DNA of 64,000 bases from Cafeteria roenbergensis (lineage: Eukaryota; Sar; Bigyra; Bicosoecida; Cafeteriaceae): assembly GCA_008330645.1 (NCBI GenBank), contig VLTN01000026.1, positions 62,001 to 126,000 of the forward strand, read 5' to 3'. The first letter of the stretch is position 1. Each line of letters opens with the position of its first letter. Shown one piece after another: positions 1 to 10,800 of this stretch. A program made the translations under genes and the position numbers. The notes beneath the pieces are model-generated. The model made no database searches, was not told the DNA's origin, and saw only the letters and a list, made by a program, of their open reading frames with translations.

Positions 1-291
1 AGCGGCCAAGGCAACCGCCGCCAGGGCTCGGGCGACCCCGCAGGCAGTCGCAGCGGCGGCAGCGGCGGCAGCAGTGCTTCGCTGTCCAAGTCGAGCGCTG
101 GGCGGGGCGGGGAGGCGCACGTGCCCTTCCGTGACTCGACGCTGACCAGGCTCCTCCAGCCTTCGCTCACGCGCGGGGCCCGCGCCGCGATGATTGTCAA
201 CCTCAACCCGCTGCATTCGAGCGCGTCGGAGTCGCTCTGCAGCCTGCGCTTCGCCGAGGACGTCGCCAAGCGCTGCTCAACGTCGTCTTGA
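1..291 (+). CDS. Kinesin motor domain, C-terminal end (partial, kinesin-14-like)
   Basis: Frame 1 is open from the window edge to a TGA at 289-291 (96 codons plus stop), so the gene starts outside the window. Residues 1-40 are Gly/Ser-rich and look like a loop insertion. From residue 40 the sequence follows the end of a kinesin motor: [16 protein letters not shown] matches the usual VPYRNSKLTxLLQDSL segment, then MIVNLNP matches the beta-7 strand, and [15 protein letters not shown] matches the last motor helix (ETLxSLxFAxRV). The protein stops four residues after this helix. A motor at the extreme C-terminus is typical of minus-end-directed kinesin-14 proteins, but the subfamily is inferred because neck and stalk lie outside the window. 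The family uses ATP to move along microtubules. Confidence 0.85.
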   Translation, partial: SGQGNRRQGSGDPAGSRSGGSGGSSASLSKSSAGRGGEAHVPFRDSTLTRLLQPSLTRGARAAMIVNLNPLHSSASESLCSLRFAEDVAKRCSTSS

Positions 292-708
292 GCCGCCCGG
301 GGATGCCATCACCGGTGCACAGGGCAGCTCCACTGCGAGCCCGCCCCGTGTCGGAGAGGTGAGTCTGTGGGACAGTGAGCGGCTCTTTGGCCCGGGGAAA
401 GCGGGGGTGGGAGTGGCGGGGGGGAGGGGCGGTTGGCAAGCGCTGCCGCAGCGCCGCCGCCGCGAACGTTGACCCTCCCTCCTGCCGCTGGGCGGGGGGG
501 AGCGGGGGAGGAAAAGGACGGTAAGTGTAAGAATGGGTTGATCGGTTCGTGACAGAGGCTGTGCGTGCGGACCACTTGCTGGAACGCTATCCAGAGTGAG
601 CTTTTCTGTGCCTTGGCCTTCACACATCGCAAACACTCGTCCACACGCAAACGGGCAGGCAAGGAAGCCCTGCCATTCCCCTCCCGTGGGCCAGTGACAG
701 CCTGCTTG
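292..708. other. Intergenic, 3' ends of two convergent genes
   Basis: These 417 bases lie between the stop of the kinesin gene (+) and the stop of the dienoyl-CoA reductase gene (-). They should hold both 3' untranslated regions. I see G-rich and purine-rich tracts but no convincing gene, RNA or repeat. Confidence 0.5.
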
Positions 709-1587
709 TCAAAGACGAGAGGGGCGGTGCCCAGCCGCGACCTCGTCCATCATGGTGTCGACGAGCCCTCCGAGCCAGGCCCCCCCGTCCACCACGAACG
801 AGTGGCCCGTTACGTAGCCTGCCGCGTCGTCGCTCGCCAAGAACAGACAGGCCTCCGCGATCTCCCTGCGCTTGGCAAACCGCCCCAGCGGAACTCGCGC
901 CTTGGCCTTTCGCTGAGAGGCCTCTGGCAGGAACCCCCCAAGCCGACGAAGGCCTTCGGTGTCGTCAACAGGGCCCGGGGCGACGTTGTTGATCCTCACG
1001 CCGTCCCTGCCCCACTCCCGAGCAAGGTGGCGACACAACGCGTCGATTCCCGCCTTTGCCGCGCCTGCGTGAGCCTGCAACGGGTCCCCGCGGTACTGCA
1101 GCGTAGCGCTTATGTTGACGATCGCCCCGCCGTGCTCTTGCATCCAGCTGGAGTAGGCCGAAACGCAGCAGTTGAACGTCCCAACTAGGTCAATCTCCAC
1201 CACGGTCTTGAACGCGTTCTCGGACAGGTGCGCAGCCGGGGACAGGAAGTTCCCTGCCGCGCAGTTCACAAGAATGTCGAGGCGCGAGAACGTTGAGACG
1301 ACGGAGCTGACAACGCGGTCGGTGGCTTCTCGAGAGCGGACATCGCACTGGAACGCTTCCACGTCCCCCCCCGTGCCTGCGCGCAGGGAGTCGGCTGCAC
1401 GCTGGACGCGAGATACACTGCGGCTCGCAATTGCTACGGACGCCCCGTGCCGAAGGAGCAGCTCCGCGATGCGGAATCCGATGCCGGAGCCCCCGCCAGT
1501 CACGAGCGCAACCTTGCCTCGGAGCAAGTCTGCACGAAAAGGCCCCCGGTACCCAGACAAGCAGTGCTCGGACCCAGATGCTGCCAT
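709..1587 (-). CDS. DECR2: Peroxisomal 2,4-dienoyl-CoA reductase (SDR family)
   Basis: A short-chain dehydrogenase/reductase of 292 residues. The family reduces 2,4-dienoyl-CoA with NADPH so that polyunsaturated fatty acids can enter beta-oxidation. The cofactor site TGGGSGIGFRIAE lies near residue 30. NCAAGNFLSPA, the SATLQYRG segment, LAPGP-like NVAPGP with EGLRRLGG, and VDGGAWL near the end are features of the peroxisomal DECR2 branch. The N-terminus (CLSGYRGPF, then DLLRGKVALVTGG) also matches DECR2 as I recall it. The protein ends in Ser-Arg-Leu, a PTS1 peroxisome-targeting signal. I start at the ATG at 1587; the frame extends two codons upstream only to a TTG. It lies upstream of the kinesin end on the opposite strand and 293 bases beyond the stop of the giant adhesin gene. 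No intron is needed. Confidence 0.9.
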   Translation of the reverse strand: MAASGSEHCLSGYRGPFRADLLRGKVALVTGGGSGIGFRIAELLLRHGASVAIASRSVSRVQRAADSLRAGTGGDVEAFQCDVRSREATDRVVSSVVSTFSRLDILVNCAAGNFLSPAAHLSENAFKTVVEIDLVGTFNCCVSAYSSWMQEHGGAIVNISATLQYRGDPLQAHAGAAKAGIDALCRHLAREWGRDGVRINNVAPGPVDDTEGLRRLGGFLPEASQRKAKARVPLGRFAKRREIAEACLFLASDDAAGYVTGHSFVVDGGAWLGGLVDTMMDEVAAGHRPSRL

Positions 1588-1880
1588 TCTCAAGAGGCCT
1601 GCCGAAGGGGGCTGCGCGATGCTCTCGAGCGGCAGGGAATGTGCGGCGCTTGGGTCGCAACCAAGTTTGCAGGGTTGAGCGAATACCGCAGGTTTGTGTG
1701 TCGGATTCGTGGCTCATAGTCCGAGCGGCAATCGATTGATGCTGCCACGCAAACGCAACCACGACCGCTAATGCGAACCCGGAGCGCTTGCTTTGCAACA
1801 GCAGCCTTCTATGCCTAGGGGGGCTTGTTTGCCAAGGCAGATTGCGCTTGCAATTGCCTGGCCGCTTCAGCCGAGACAGT

Positions 1881-4800
1881 TCATGGTGCCTTCCCGACCA
1901 GCTTCCTGGGGGAGAGCATCGGGTTGTCTGCAGGGCGGCGCCGCTCCTGCCGCCCCGCGCGACAGGCTGCATCAGCTGCATCCTTGTCCAGCATGTCGGA
2001 AGGTTCCCGGCCGCACTCCATCTCGGCAGTTTCACCTCTGGAGCCGTCGGCAATGTCCTCCCGCGGCAGCAGGTCTCGCTCGTGAGAACGGCTGGCCGAA
2101 TCTGCGTTCAGGGGCGAAAAGGCTGTCCGGGTGAGGAGGGACTCCACTTGCGTGCGCACCTGGTCGGGAGACGCGGGGAGGCTGCTCATGGGGTTGCTGT
2201 GCATGCTGAGGCCTGACTGAGGGCTGCTCAGACTCGCTTGAGCCTGGCCACCAGTGCGAGCTCCTCTGGCCTTTTTTGGCACGCCTCGTTGGGTCGCCGC
2301 GAAGCGCAGGCTTGGCTGCTTGGCGGAGCGTTCGGACCTCGTGCCGGCGGTGGCCGACCCGGCAGGGCAGCATCGGCTGACCAGCCGAGCAACCGGAGGC
2401 GAGCGGACGGCCACGAATGCAACCAGCATCAGTGCCACGAGGATCTGGATGGCAACCACCGCGGTCCCAAGTGACTTGCTCAGCTCGATGTCCTCGATGC
2501 GGAGCGGGGCCACAAACGCGAGGCAAAGCAGAAGCGTTGCCACTCGTGTGCCAGTCACTAGCAGCTCCGCTCCCCACGCCGAAGACGAGCGGGTCGGGCG
2601 GAGCGCCAGCAACGCGGTCAACAGCAGCACTTGCTTGGCCATGAAGGCGCCGGCCTGCGCTCCAGGCCTCGGTGCAAGCCAGACTAGGACCACTGCGGTC
2701 AGGATTCGGTCCACATGCTTGGCCAGCAGCCACGCGCGCCCGCTAGCAGCCTCGTGGCTCGCTCGCCCTGTGGGGTCCACCAGCCTGGCCCCGCGGCCCT
2801 CGTAAGCGTGCACCAAATGCGGCGACGCAACGGCAGCGGAGACATCTGCGCCAAGGCCCATGCGACCGCAAGGTCCCGGGCACCACGCAAGCGGCTGGCG
2901 GAGCAGGGTCAGGCTCGCCTCCAGAGCTGTGAAGCCTACGGACACAACAAGGAGCCCAACCCACCCTGCCGTTCGCCGGCTGCCGTCCTCGCCGTCTTGC
3001 GAAGACGGCGTGTTGATGTCATTCAGCGCGATGAGGGTGAATGTCCCGAAAAACACGAGCGCGATGGTGACCATCGCGGTGCCAGCCCTGTGCACGAGTG
3101 CAACCGCGCCCGAGAAACCGGGAGTTTCCGTCTCCCGGTCCTCGAGGCCTGGGCGGGCAAGCGACAAGGCCGACGAGCTGCTGCCTCGCCCTCGACCTCC
3201 GGCTGTCCTGTCAGTGCGGGCTGAAGTTGCGGCCGACTTCCGGGGAACTGCCACGACGGCAAGCACAGCGTACACCGCAAACACCACGAGCTGGGCGGCC
3301 ACGAGCGTCGCGGCTGCAAGCGTCACCATGTCGCTTGCAGGGATCGACAGCGGCGTCCGTAGCACGGAGATGGCAGTCGGCTCCACTTGGTCGAAGCCGT
3401 CGGGCACGCTGGTGTCGAGCCCAAGAATCGGTTGGAAGACTGCCCAGGCTCCTGGGAGGAGGCCGGTCGTCGACACCATGAGCTCGCTGGTGCGCCGCAC
3501 CACGGCAGGCGCGTGCGCATGGAGCTGTGAAAGCGCCAGGGCGAAGTGCCCGTGCTCGGCGAGGTCCAGAACGCCCATTCCCACCGCTGCCACTGCGGGA
3601 AAAAGGTGCGCGATTGCAGAGCCAGGGCCTGCGTGCAGTGCAGACCTGCCACACACGGCTCGCCCAGTGTCAACCAGGCCTTGCACCATCGCCAGCACGA
3701 CTCCCAGAGCAACGATGGCCGCATGCAGCAATGCAAGGGCCTCGTCGGCAGACGTCACAACCGGTAAAACGCTCGAGGCGGCGTCTTGGGACCCAGGGTC
3801 CTGGCCTCCGCCGCCCGGCCGCCCAGGATCAGCTGATTGGCTGCCGGAAGTAGCGCTGCAGTTCGCCTCGGCCAGCGAGGAGTTGGTCGTGAAGCCAACT
3901 GGGTCCGACGTGCAGTCAGGGCAAGCGGACCCCGGAACGCACAGTCCAAGACAGACGAGCTGGGGCGTCAACGCCGCAGCGGGCTGGCCAATGTCTGGAG
4001 CCGCGAAAATCGCCGCGTCGGAGCTGTAGAGGGGCGACGATGCGTTCCACGACGCTTCCCGCAGCCGCAATTCGGTGTTCCTGCGGCTGAGGGCTCCAGC
4101 CGCTGTCCAGCCTTGAGCTGGAGGCGGGATCACAATGCTCAGGGTTACCTGCTGCCCGAGTGCGAGCTGACTCGTGCTGAAGGCAGTTCCGGGCGAGCCC
4201 TGCGAGCGCGGCGCTGCGAGGTCGATTGCGATGCCACCGCTTGTCCCGGCGCCGAAAACTGCGCTGCTGCTGAAAGAATCCACGCGATAGCCGAGAACCC
4301 GGCGCAGGGAGCCCTCGGCGCTCTGCAGCGCGCTCTGGGCCGTCAGCCACCGCTCCGCAGACTGCGCTGCCGACGCCTTGACCACGGCTGGCAAGTCCAA
4401 GCGGATGCCGCAGGAAAGCACCGGCGCGGCTCCAGGTTCGACGCACGAGCCGCACTCGTCCAGCTGTGCGGAGATGCTGCAGCAGGCCCCTGTGACGTCC
4501 CGCACCAGACATGGCGGTGGGGGTGCAGGCAGGCCCGCAAGCCTGGCCAAAGCCATCACCGGCTGCGCAGCCACGCCCACCGCGCCCGTGCCAGTGCACC
4601 CGTCGGCAGAAAACACGACCCGAAGGCCTGCGCCAATCATCGAGCCTCCAATGCGGACAATGACGTCGCCGAACTCGGCCACGCCGCCCTCAGCCCTCAC
4701 TGCCAGCGGATCTGATGGCTCGGATGCGCCCGCAGTGCGCCCTCCAAGCCCGCCGGACAGGATGCTGCCGTCCGATCCCACAACATGCATCCGCACAATT

Positions 4801-7800
4801 GTCGCAGAGTCGGCAGACACCACGTCCCCAAAGTCGTCGACCAGTTCTACTCGTGCTGCCGGTCTGGGCGGCTCACCCTGGACGAAAACGGCGGGAGTCT
4901 GCGCGATTCGGAGCCCGGAGGGCACTCCAGATCTGCCCGTGACGTAGTATCTGCCGGTGTCAACGTAGAATGCCTGCGCCCGCTCCCACGGCCCGATGGC
5001 GGATCCGCCGGCGGAGTACTCGAGGGCCAGCATCGACTCTCCACGGCCCTGGACCGGGACCTGGCACTCGACAAAGCTGTCCCGCGGTGCCAGGCAAGTC
5101 CCGACTTCGGTATCCGTGATGCGCAGCCTGGTGGCTGCGCTCACCGCGACGCAGCGGAAAACTGCGGCGACAGACACAGCAAACTCCCCGCCGAAGAATC
5201 GGACGCTGCTGCCCCCGCCTGCCGGACCTTCCGTTGGCGCCATGGCCGACACGAATGGCACCCCAGCCTCCATCACCGCCGACTCGTCCACAAGGAAGCT
5301 TGACTGCTGCAGAGAGCTGCCACCAGCCCCTGCTGGTCCTATCAAGGAGACTGAGCCGCCGCTCAGCGAGGATGGCAACGAGGGCGACGAAGAGGCGCTA
5401 CCAGAGTCGGCAGAACCGGGCGCACACAGGCCGAATGCGCAGCGCCCGCTGAGGCAGTCGCTGGCAAGCGAGCACTTGCTCTCCAGTGGGCACGGCGGGC
5501 AGATGCCCCCACACTGCCCTGGCTGGCAGGACGACGATGGCTGGCACACCCCTGCCGTGCACCGGCCGGACATGCAGTCACCGGATCCGCTGCAGTGGGC
5601 AAACACAGGACACAAGGCGCTTCGACCGCAGGCTGCCCCGCAGTCCACATCGGCCTCGCGCTCGCGTTGCCAAATTCCGTCGGAACACGTCCCGGCACCA
5701 CAGACCCCGAGGGGAGCTGTCGGGAAGAGGAACACGCACTTGGCCGATGCACACTGGGAATCGATGGCGCATGCCCCTCCGACGGCTGTCGGGCCGCATG
5801 CAGGACCAACGTCCACGGCCAGCTCTCCAGGGTCAAGGTGCCCGTTGCTGCAGTTGCGCGGCAGCGTGCATCGGGCCTGGGAGCACTCTGACCCTGGCTC
5901 GCGGCAATCATTGCTCACCAGGCATGCGCTTCCTGGGGAGCATCCCTTGGGGCACGAGCCACCGCCGTCAACGCACGTCTCGTCGCCGGAGAGCACGCCG
6001 TCCGCACAATGTTGGCTGCTGCATGTTGCAGTCCCGGGGTTGCAGAACCCTGTCGCGCACTGCACGGAAGACCGGCAGGCGCTGCCGGATGCCTTCAGAG
6101 CCCCGCAGCGACCTCCGAAGTCGACATCTGTCTCACCATCATCCGGATCGTGCCGCCCATTGCTGCAGTGAGACGGCGACAGGCATCTACCGGTCGCTGC
6201 GCTCCACATACCGGAGACGCATGCGGCGGCGGATTTGGCCGTCTGCCCGGGCTGGCACTGCGCACACCCCGATTCGCCGCACCGACCCTCGCACGACACG
6301 GTGCACTGGCTGGCAGAGCAGCGCAGCCCCTCGGCACAGTCGCTGGAGGCCTGGCACCTGGTTCCAGCAGGGCATGGGCCGCAAAGGCCGCCGCATGTTC
6401 CGTTTCCCAGCGGGCATACCTGACTGCGGCCAGTGCTGGCACCCAAGTCGGGGACCGCCCCAGCACTCGACCCGCCACCCACGGCGATGGTCAGGTTGCG
6501 GATCGTGTCTGGGGTCAGGGACGCGCACCGACCCGAAACGCACTGGCCACCCAGGCAAGCAGAGCCGCTTGTGCACCGCTCTCCCGGAAGGCACAGCTGA
6601 CACCCGGATGAAGGGGGACCGCAGTCCACGTCCTGTTCGGATCCATCGAGCAGTCCGTTGTCGCACCTCGGAGCCTGACACACGCCGCTGATGCACTGGC
6701 CAGTGCACTGGGATGACGACGAACAAGACACGCCAGGCCCGCACAAGGCGCACCTCCCACCCCCGCAGTCTCCGCCCGGAGCCTCATCCGCCTGCGCAAT
6801 TCCATCAGAGCACGACGGCGCAGCGCAAAAGCCCGCGGTGCACGACTTGGAGACACAGTCGGATCCTCGCGAGCAAGGGCTTCCCACCGAGCAACGGCTG
6901 CATCCCGAAGATCCCCCGCAGTCGATTCCGGCCTCCCCACCATTCTGACGGCCGTCAAAGCAAGTCGGGCGCTCGCAGACGCTCGCGGATGTGCTGCAGT
7001 GGCCAGAGTCGCAGTCTCGGTCACGCGAGCAGCGGGCAAGCGGCGCGCAAGGCGGGCAAGTCGCGCCTCCGCCGTCAACACAAGTCTCATTGCCGTCCAG
7101 AATCCCGTTAGTGCACGACGGCGGTGCGGCGCACCGTCCGTCGAGGCACTCCCCAGTCTCGCAATCGTCCGCAGAGTCGCATCTCGCGCCGACTCTGCAC
7201 TTGCCACAACCGCTGGCCTTCGAGCTCTCCGAAGCGCCAGCCGAGCCGCAGTCTGTGTCAGTTTCAGCAAGAGGGTTCCAGACTCGGTCCTGGCAGGTGG
7301 GCGGCTGGCACACGCCTCCTGCGCATGCCCCTCCTGTCGCGCAGTCGGCAGCCGCGACGCATGACTCGCCTTCTGCACACTGCCGCTTGCCTGGTGGCCG
7401 GTCTGTGCACGGTTCGTCGCCGTTTCGCACGCCATCAGACAGAGAAGGCGGTGCGCAAAGTCCAGCAGAAACGCCGGTGAGGGCGACACGCGCACCTGCA
7501 ACCAGTCGGCTGCTGCTCACAGCATCGCAGACAAGCGACCGGCACTGGTCCGAGCGCAGGCATGGCGAAAAGGCGTCGATGTCCGTAGCTGCGGGATCAA
7601 TGCCCGTGTTGAACCCTGTTCCGTCTGCTGTGCCGTTGAGGTCGCCGCCCTCGAGTCCAGCCAGCGGATCGACGCGGCACTCGCCCTGGAAGCAGAGCAG
7701 CCCAGCTGCGCAGTCGCTTGCTGATGTGCAGCGGCTAGCCTCGGGGCAGCCCCCGCAAGTGCCGCCGCAGTCGGTGTCAGACTCGAAGTGAGACATGCCA

Positions 7801-10800
7801 ACGCTGCCTTGCCGGATGCCATCGGCACAGGATGGGACTGCGCAAACCCCGGCACCGCAGATGCCGCTCGCGCACTCCGCGCTGACGACGCACGCACTTC
7901 CTGGCTCCGCCAGAGTGGAGCAATTGACCTGGCCAGATGGTGGGCATGGGTCTGCGGGAGAATCTGCCAGTGCTGCTCCGCACTTGGACCCCTGAATTGC
8001 TAGTTGCTGCTTGGTGGCATTCAGCTGCGCCTCAAAGCCATGAGACCGGTTCAGTAGTTGTTGTATGCTTGCCTCGTAGGAAGCAGCACGGCTGGCTGCT
8101 GCGTCCAACTGGCCCTTGCGGAGCATGGCCACCTCCTCAGCGGCCTCTGCCCGCTGCACCTCGTTGGCAAGGCGCAAAGTCAAGTTGCCCAGAAGGGCGA
8201 CCAGTTCCGATCCGTTTGCGCTTTGCGCCGCGATGACAGAGTTTTGCATCGCAATCACGCCCTGGGCATCTCGCAAGTGGGTTCGAAGCACGCTCAGGTT
8301 TCCAGCAGAAATGATGGCCTGCTGCTCCAGCTCGGATATCGTGCCGTTTCGGGTGGCCGCGAGAGCTTCGGCGGCATTGGCTCGTTTTGACTCTGCTGCC
8401 AAGGCGGCCTCCTTGTTTGCGAGTTGCGTCTCAAGGCTGGCAAGCCGGCCTTGCAGCGCTGTCTTGTTGGCGTCACATGCTTGGGCGGCCGCCAGCGTCT
8501 CGGTGTGAGCTTGTACCAAGCTGGAGTGGTTGCGCTCGAGAGCCGCGATGCGAGTCTCCGCCACTGCCAACTCTTGCGCAGCACTGACGCCATCTTTGCC
8601 GCAGACTCGGCTGAGCGTCGCGGCAAGCGCCCTTGCGTCGGCCAATTGCAGGGAAAGTGCCGCCGCTTGCGCCCGGGCGTCTGCCCTGCACTGCGCAGAC
8701 GCCTGCCGCTCCGATCGCAGGTCCGAGAAGGACTGATTGATGGCTGCGCGGGTGAGCGCAAGGTCCCGCTCGAGGCGGAGCACCCGGGCCTGGAGCGCTG
8801 CAAAGTCTGGAAACTCGCAAGAGCCGTCGTCCAGCGCCCCATGCACAAAAGCGTTAGCAGCAGAGTACGGGCATCCGACCACGAGTCCCGCCGGCAGCTG
8901 GCATGACCCGTCGTTGATTTGCGCAAGGGGGTTGAAATTTGCGGCCACTGGGTACGTACAGCCTCGCACGCCGCCGTAGGCGCACACGGAGTTGTCGGCA
9001 TGCAAAGCTGCGCTGTTGAAATTGTTTGCCGAGGCGTCTTTGCACCCCGTCACGGCGATGGCCGCCGAAGTGCGGTCGTTTTGGCACACCTTGAGAGTTT
9101 CAGCTCCATAGACCTGGCCCTCAATTGTCAAAGAAATGTTGCAGACTGCAGTGACCGTGGGCAGGAACAACGTGCCTCCCGCGGCAATGTTCATGTCGGC
9201 GTAGAATAGTTCTGCCGGCGCCGTGAGCACGCGCTGTTGCCTGAACACGGTGCGTTGGCCGTCATCATCGTACCGGACCAAGGTTGTCTCACGCCCAGGC
9301 GCCCACCCGGACGCCTTGCCAAGGACCGCGACGGACGTATTCAAATACACAAATAAGGTCCCAGAGTTATCGCCTTCGATAGCTCGCAAGCGGAGCTGGA
9401 CAGAAGGGACGCGTGCAGCGTCAGCTGTGGTCCGGACACTCGCATGGCCGTTTCGAATCAAGAACAGTGCGTCCAAGTCCTCCGCAGCGCGCAGTCCGCT
9501 GCCAATTTGCGCTGCTCCCGTCGGCTGAACACCGCACGCGTCGACAACGACAGTCCTGCTGGAGTTCTTGCCAGAAGCACTTGATTCAACACATCCAACG
9601 CCCTGGCAACGGAAAATCGTTCCAGGCGCAGCCCCTGAGTCCTGGGCAGGCTTCCCCGAGCAAGCAGTCGTCTGCCCCTGCCAGAAATCAACACCGACAT
9701 GCAGCGCGACTCGGCCACCGGAGCCGGCGTACCCCGAGTAGCCCACTGGGTTCCCGGTCCGGGCGTCGCCGCCGTCCGCCGACACGGTGCCCCAGCCCGA
9801 CATCCGCGACGCCACGATCAGGATCGAGCCGCCCGCGCCGGCCCCGCCCGCGTAGGCGTAGTTCCCTGTGCCGCCCCCGGTGGTGCCCCGCGCGGACACG
9901 GTCCCGTTGATGCTCACCTCGCTGGATGCGGACGCGTTGCAGAGGATGATCAGGGACCCGCCGCCCGTGCCGCCGGCTCCCGTGCCCGGCGTTCCGCCGG
10001 CGCCGGCGAGGGTGGGCCACTCGTAGTCGCCGCAGGCCTTTCCGGCCGGCCCGCCGCCGTGGAACCCGCCCCAGCGCGCGGGCCCGGAGCCGCACGACGC
10101 GTGGCGCTGGTTCTGCACGTAGCCTCGGCCGTCGGCCGTGATGGCGGCGCCCGTCGCCACCGTGAGCGAGTCGCGTGCGAGGAGGCGGAACTGCTGCGCT
10201 GGCAGCTCCGGCAGCGTCAGGCTGGCTGTGTCCTCGACCCACAGCTCCGCTGCGCCCAGGGCCGTCACGCCCTCCGTCAGCTCCAGAGTGGCGTCGCCCA
10301 CCATGCGCAGGCGGGCCAGGCCGTACCGCCCCCGAGCATCGCCCGAGGCGCGGAGCTGGCCGCGCGAGGCGCAGGCCGGCACGAGGTCCGACTCGCACGC
10401 CCACTGCGCCCACGACTCGCCAGCTGCGCCCAAGGCAGTGTCGTTCACCCAGATGCCCCCGAGCTTGGACAGCGTCGCTGAGGATCCCGTGTCCAGGAGC
10501 AGACTGCGCATGCCCACCAGCTCCCCGTCCACCACTAGCGATGCGCCTCGCACCACCACCGTGGGGGGCAGCACTGCGCGGCCGTGCTCGTGAACCGTGA
10601 TGGAGGCCGCCGACACCTCGAGGGGCTGCATCACCGTGCTGCGCATCTGCAGAGTGACGGCGCCGCCGTCCAAGTCGTCGGGCCGCACGACCGACGTGGC
10701 GAGGCCGGTCTGCACCGCGGCGGCGGCCACGCCGGCGAACGTGAGAGTGGTGCCGCCCTGGACGTGGACCACCGGGGAGCCCGTGCCCGGCGCGCTGGTC

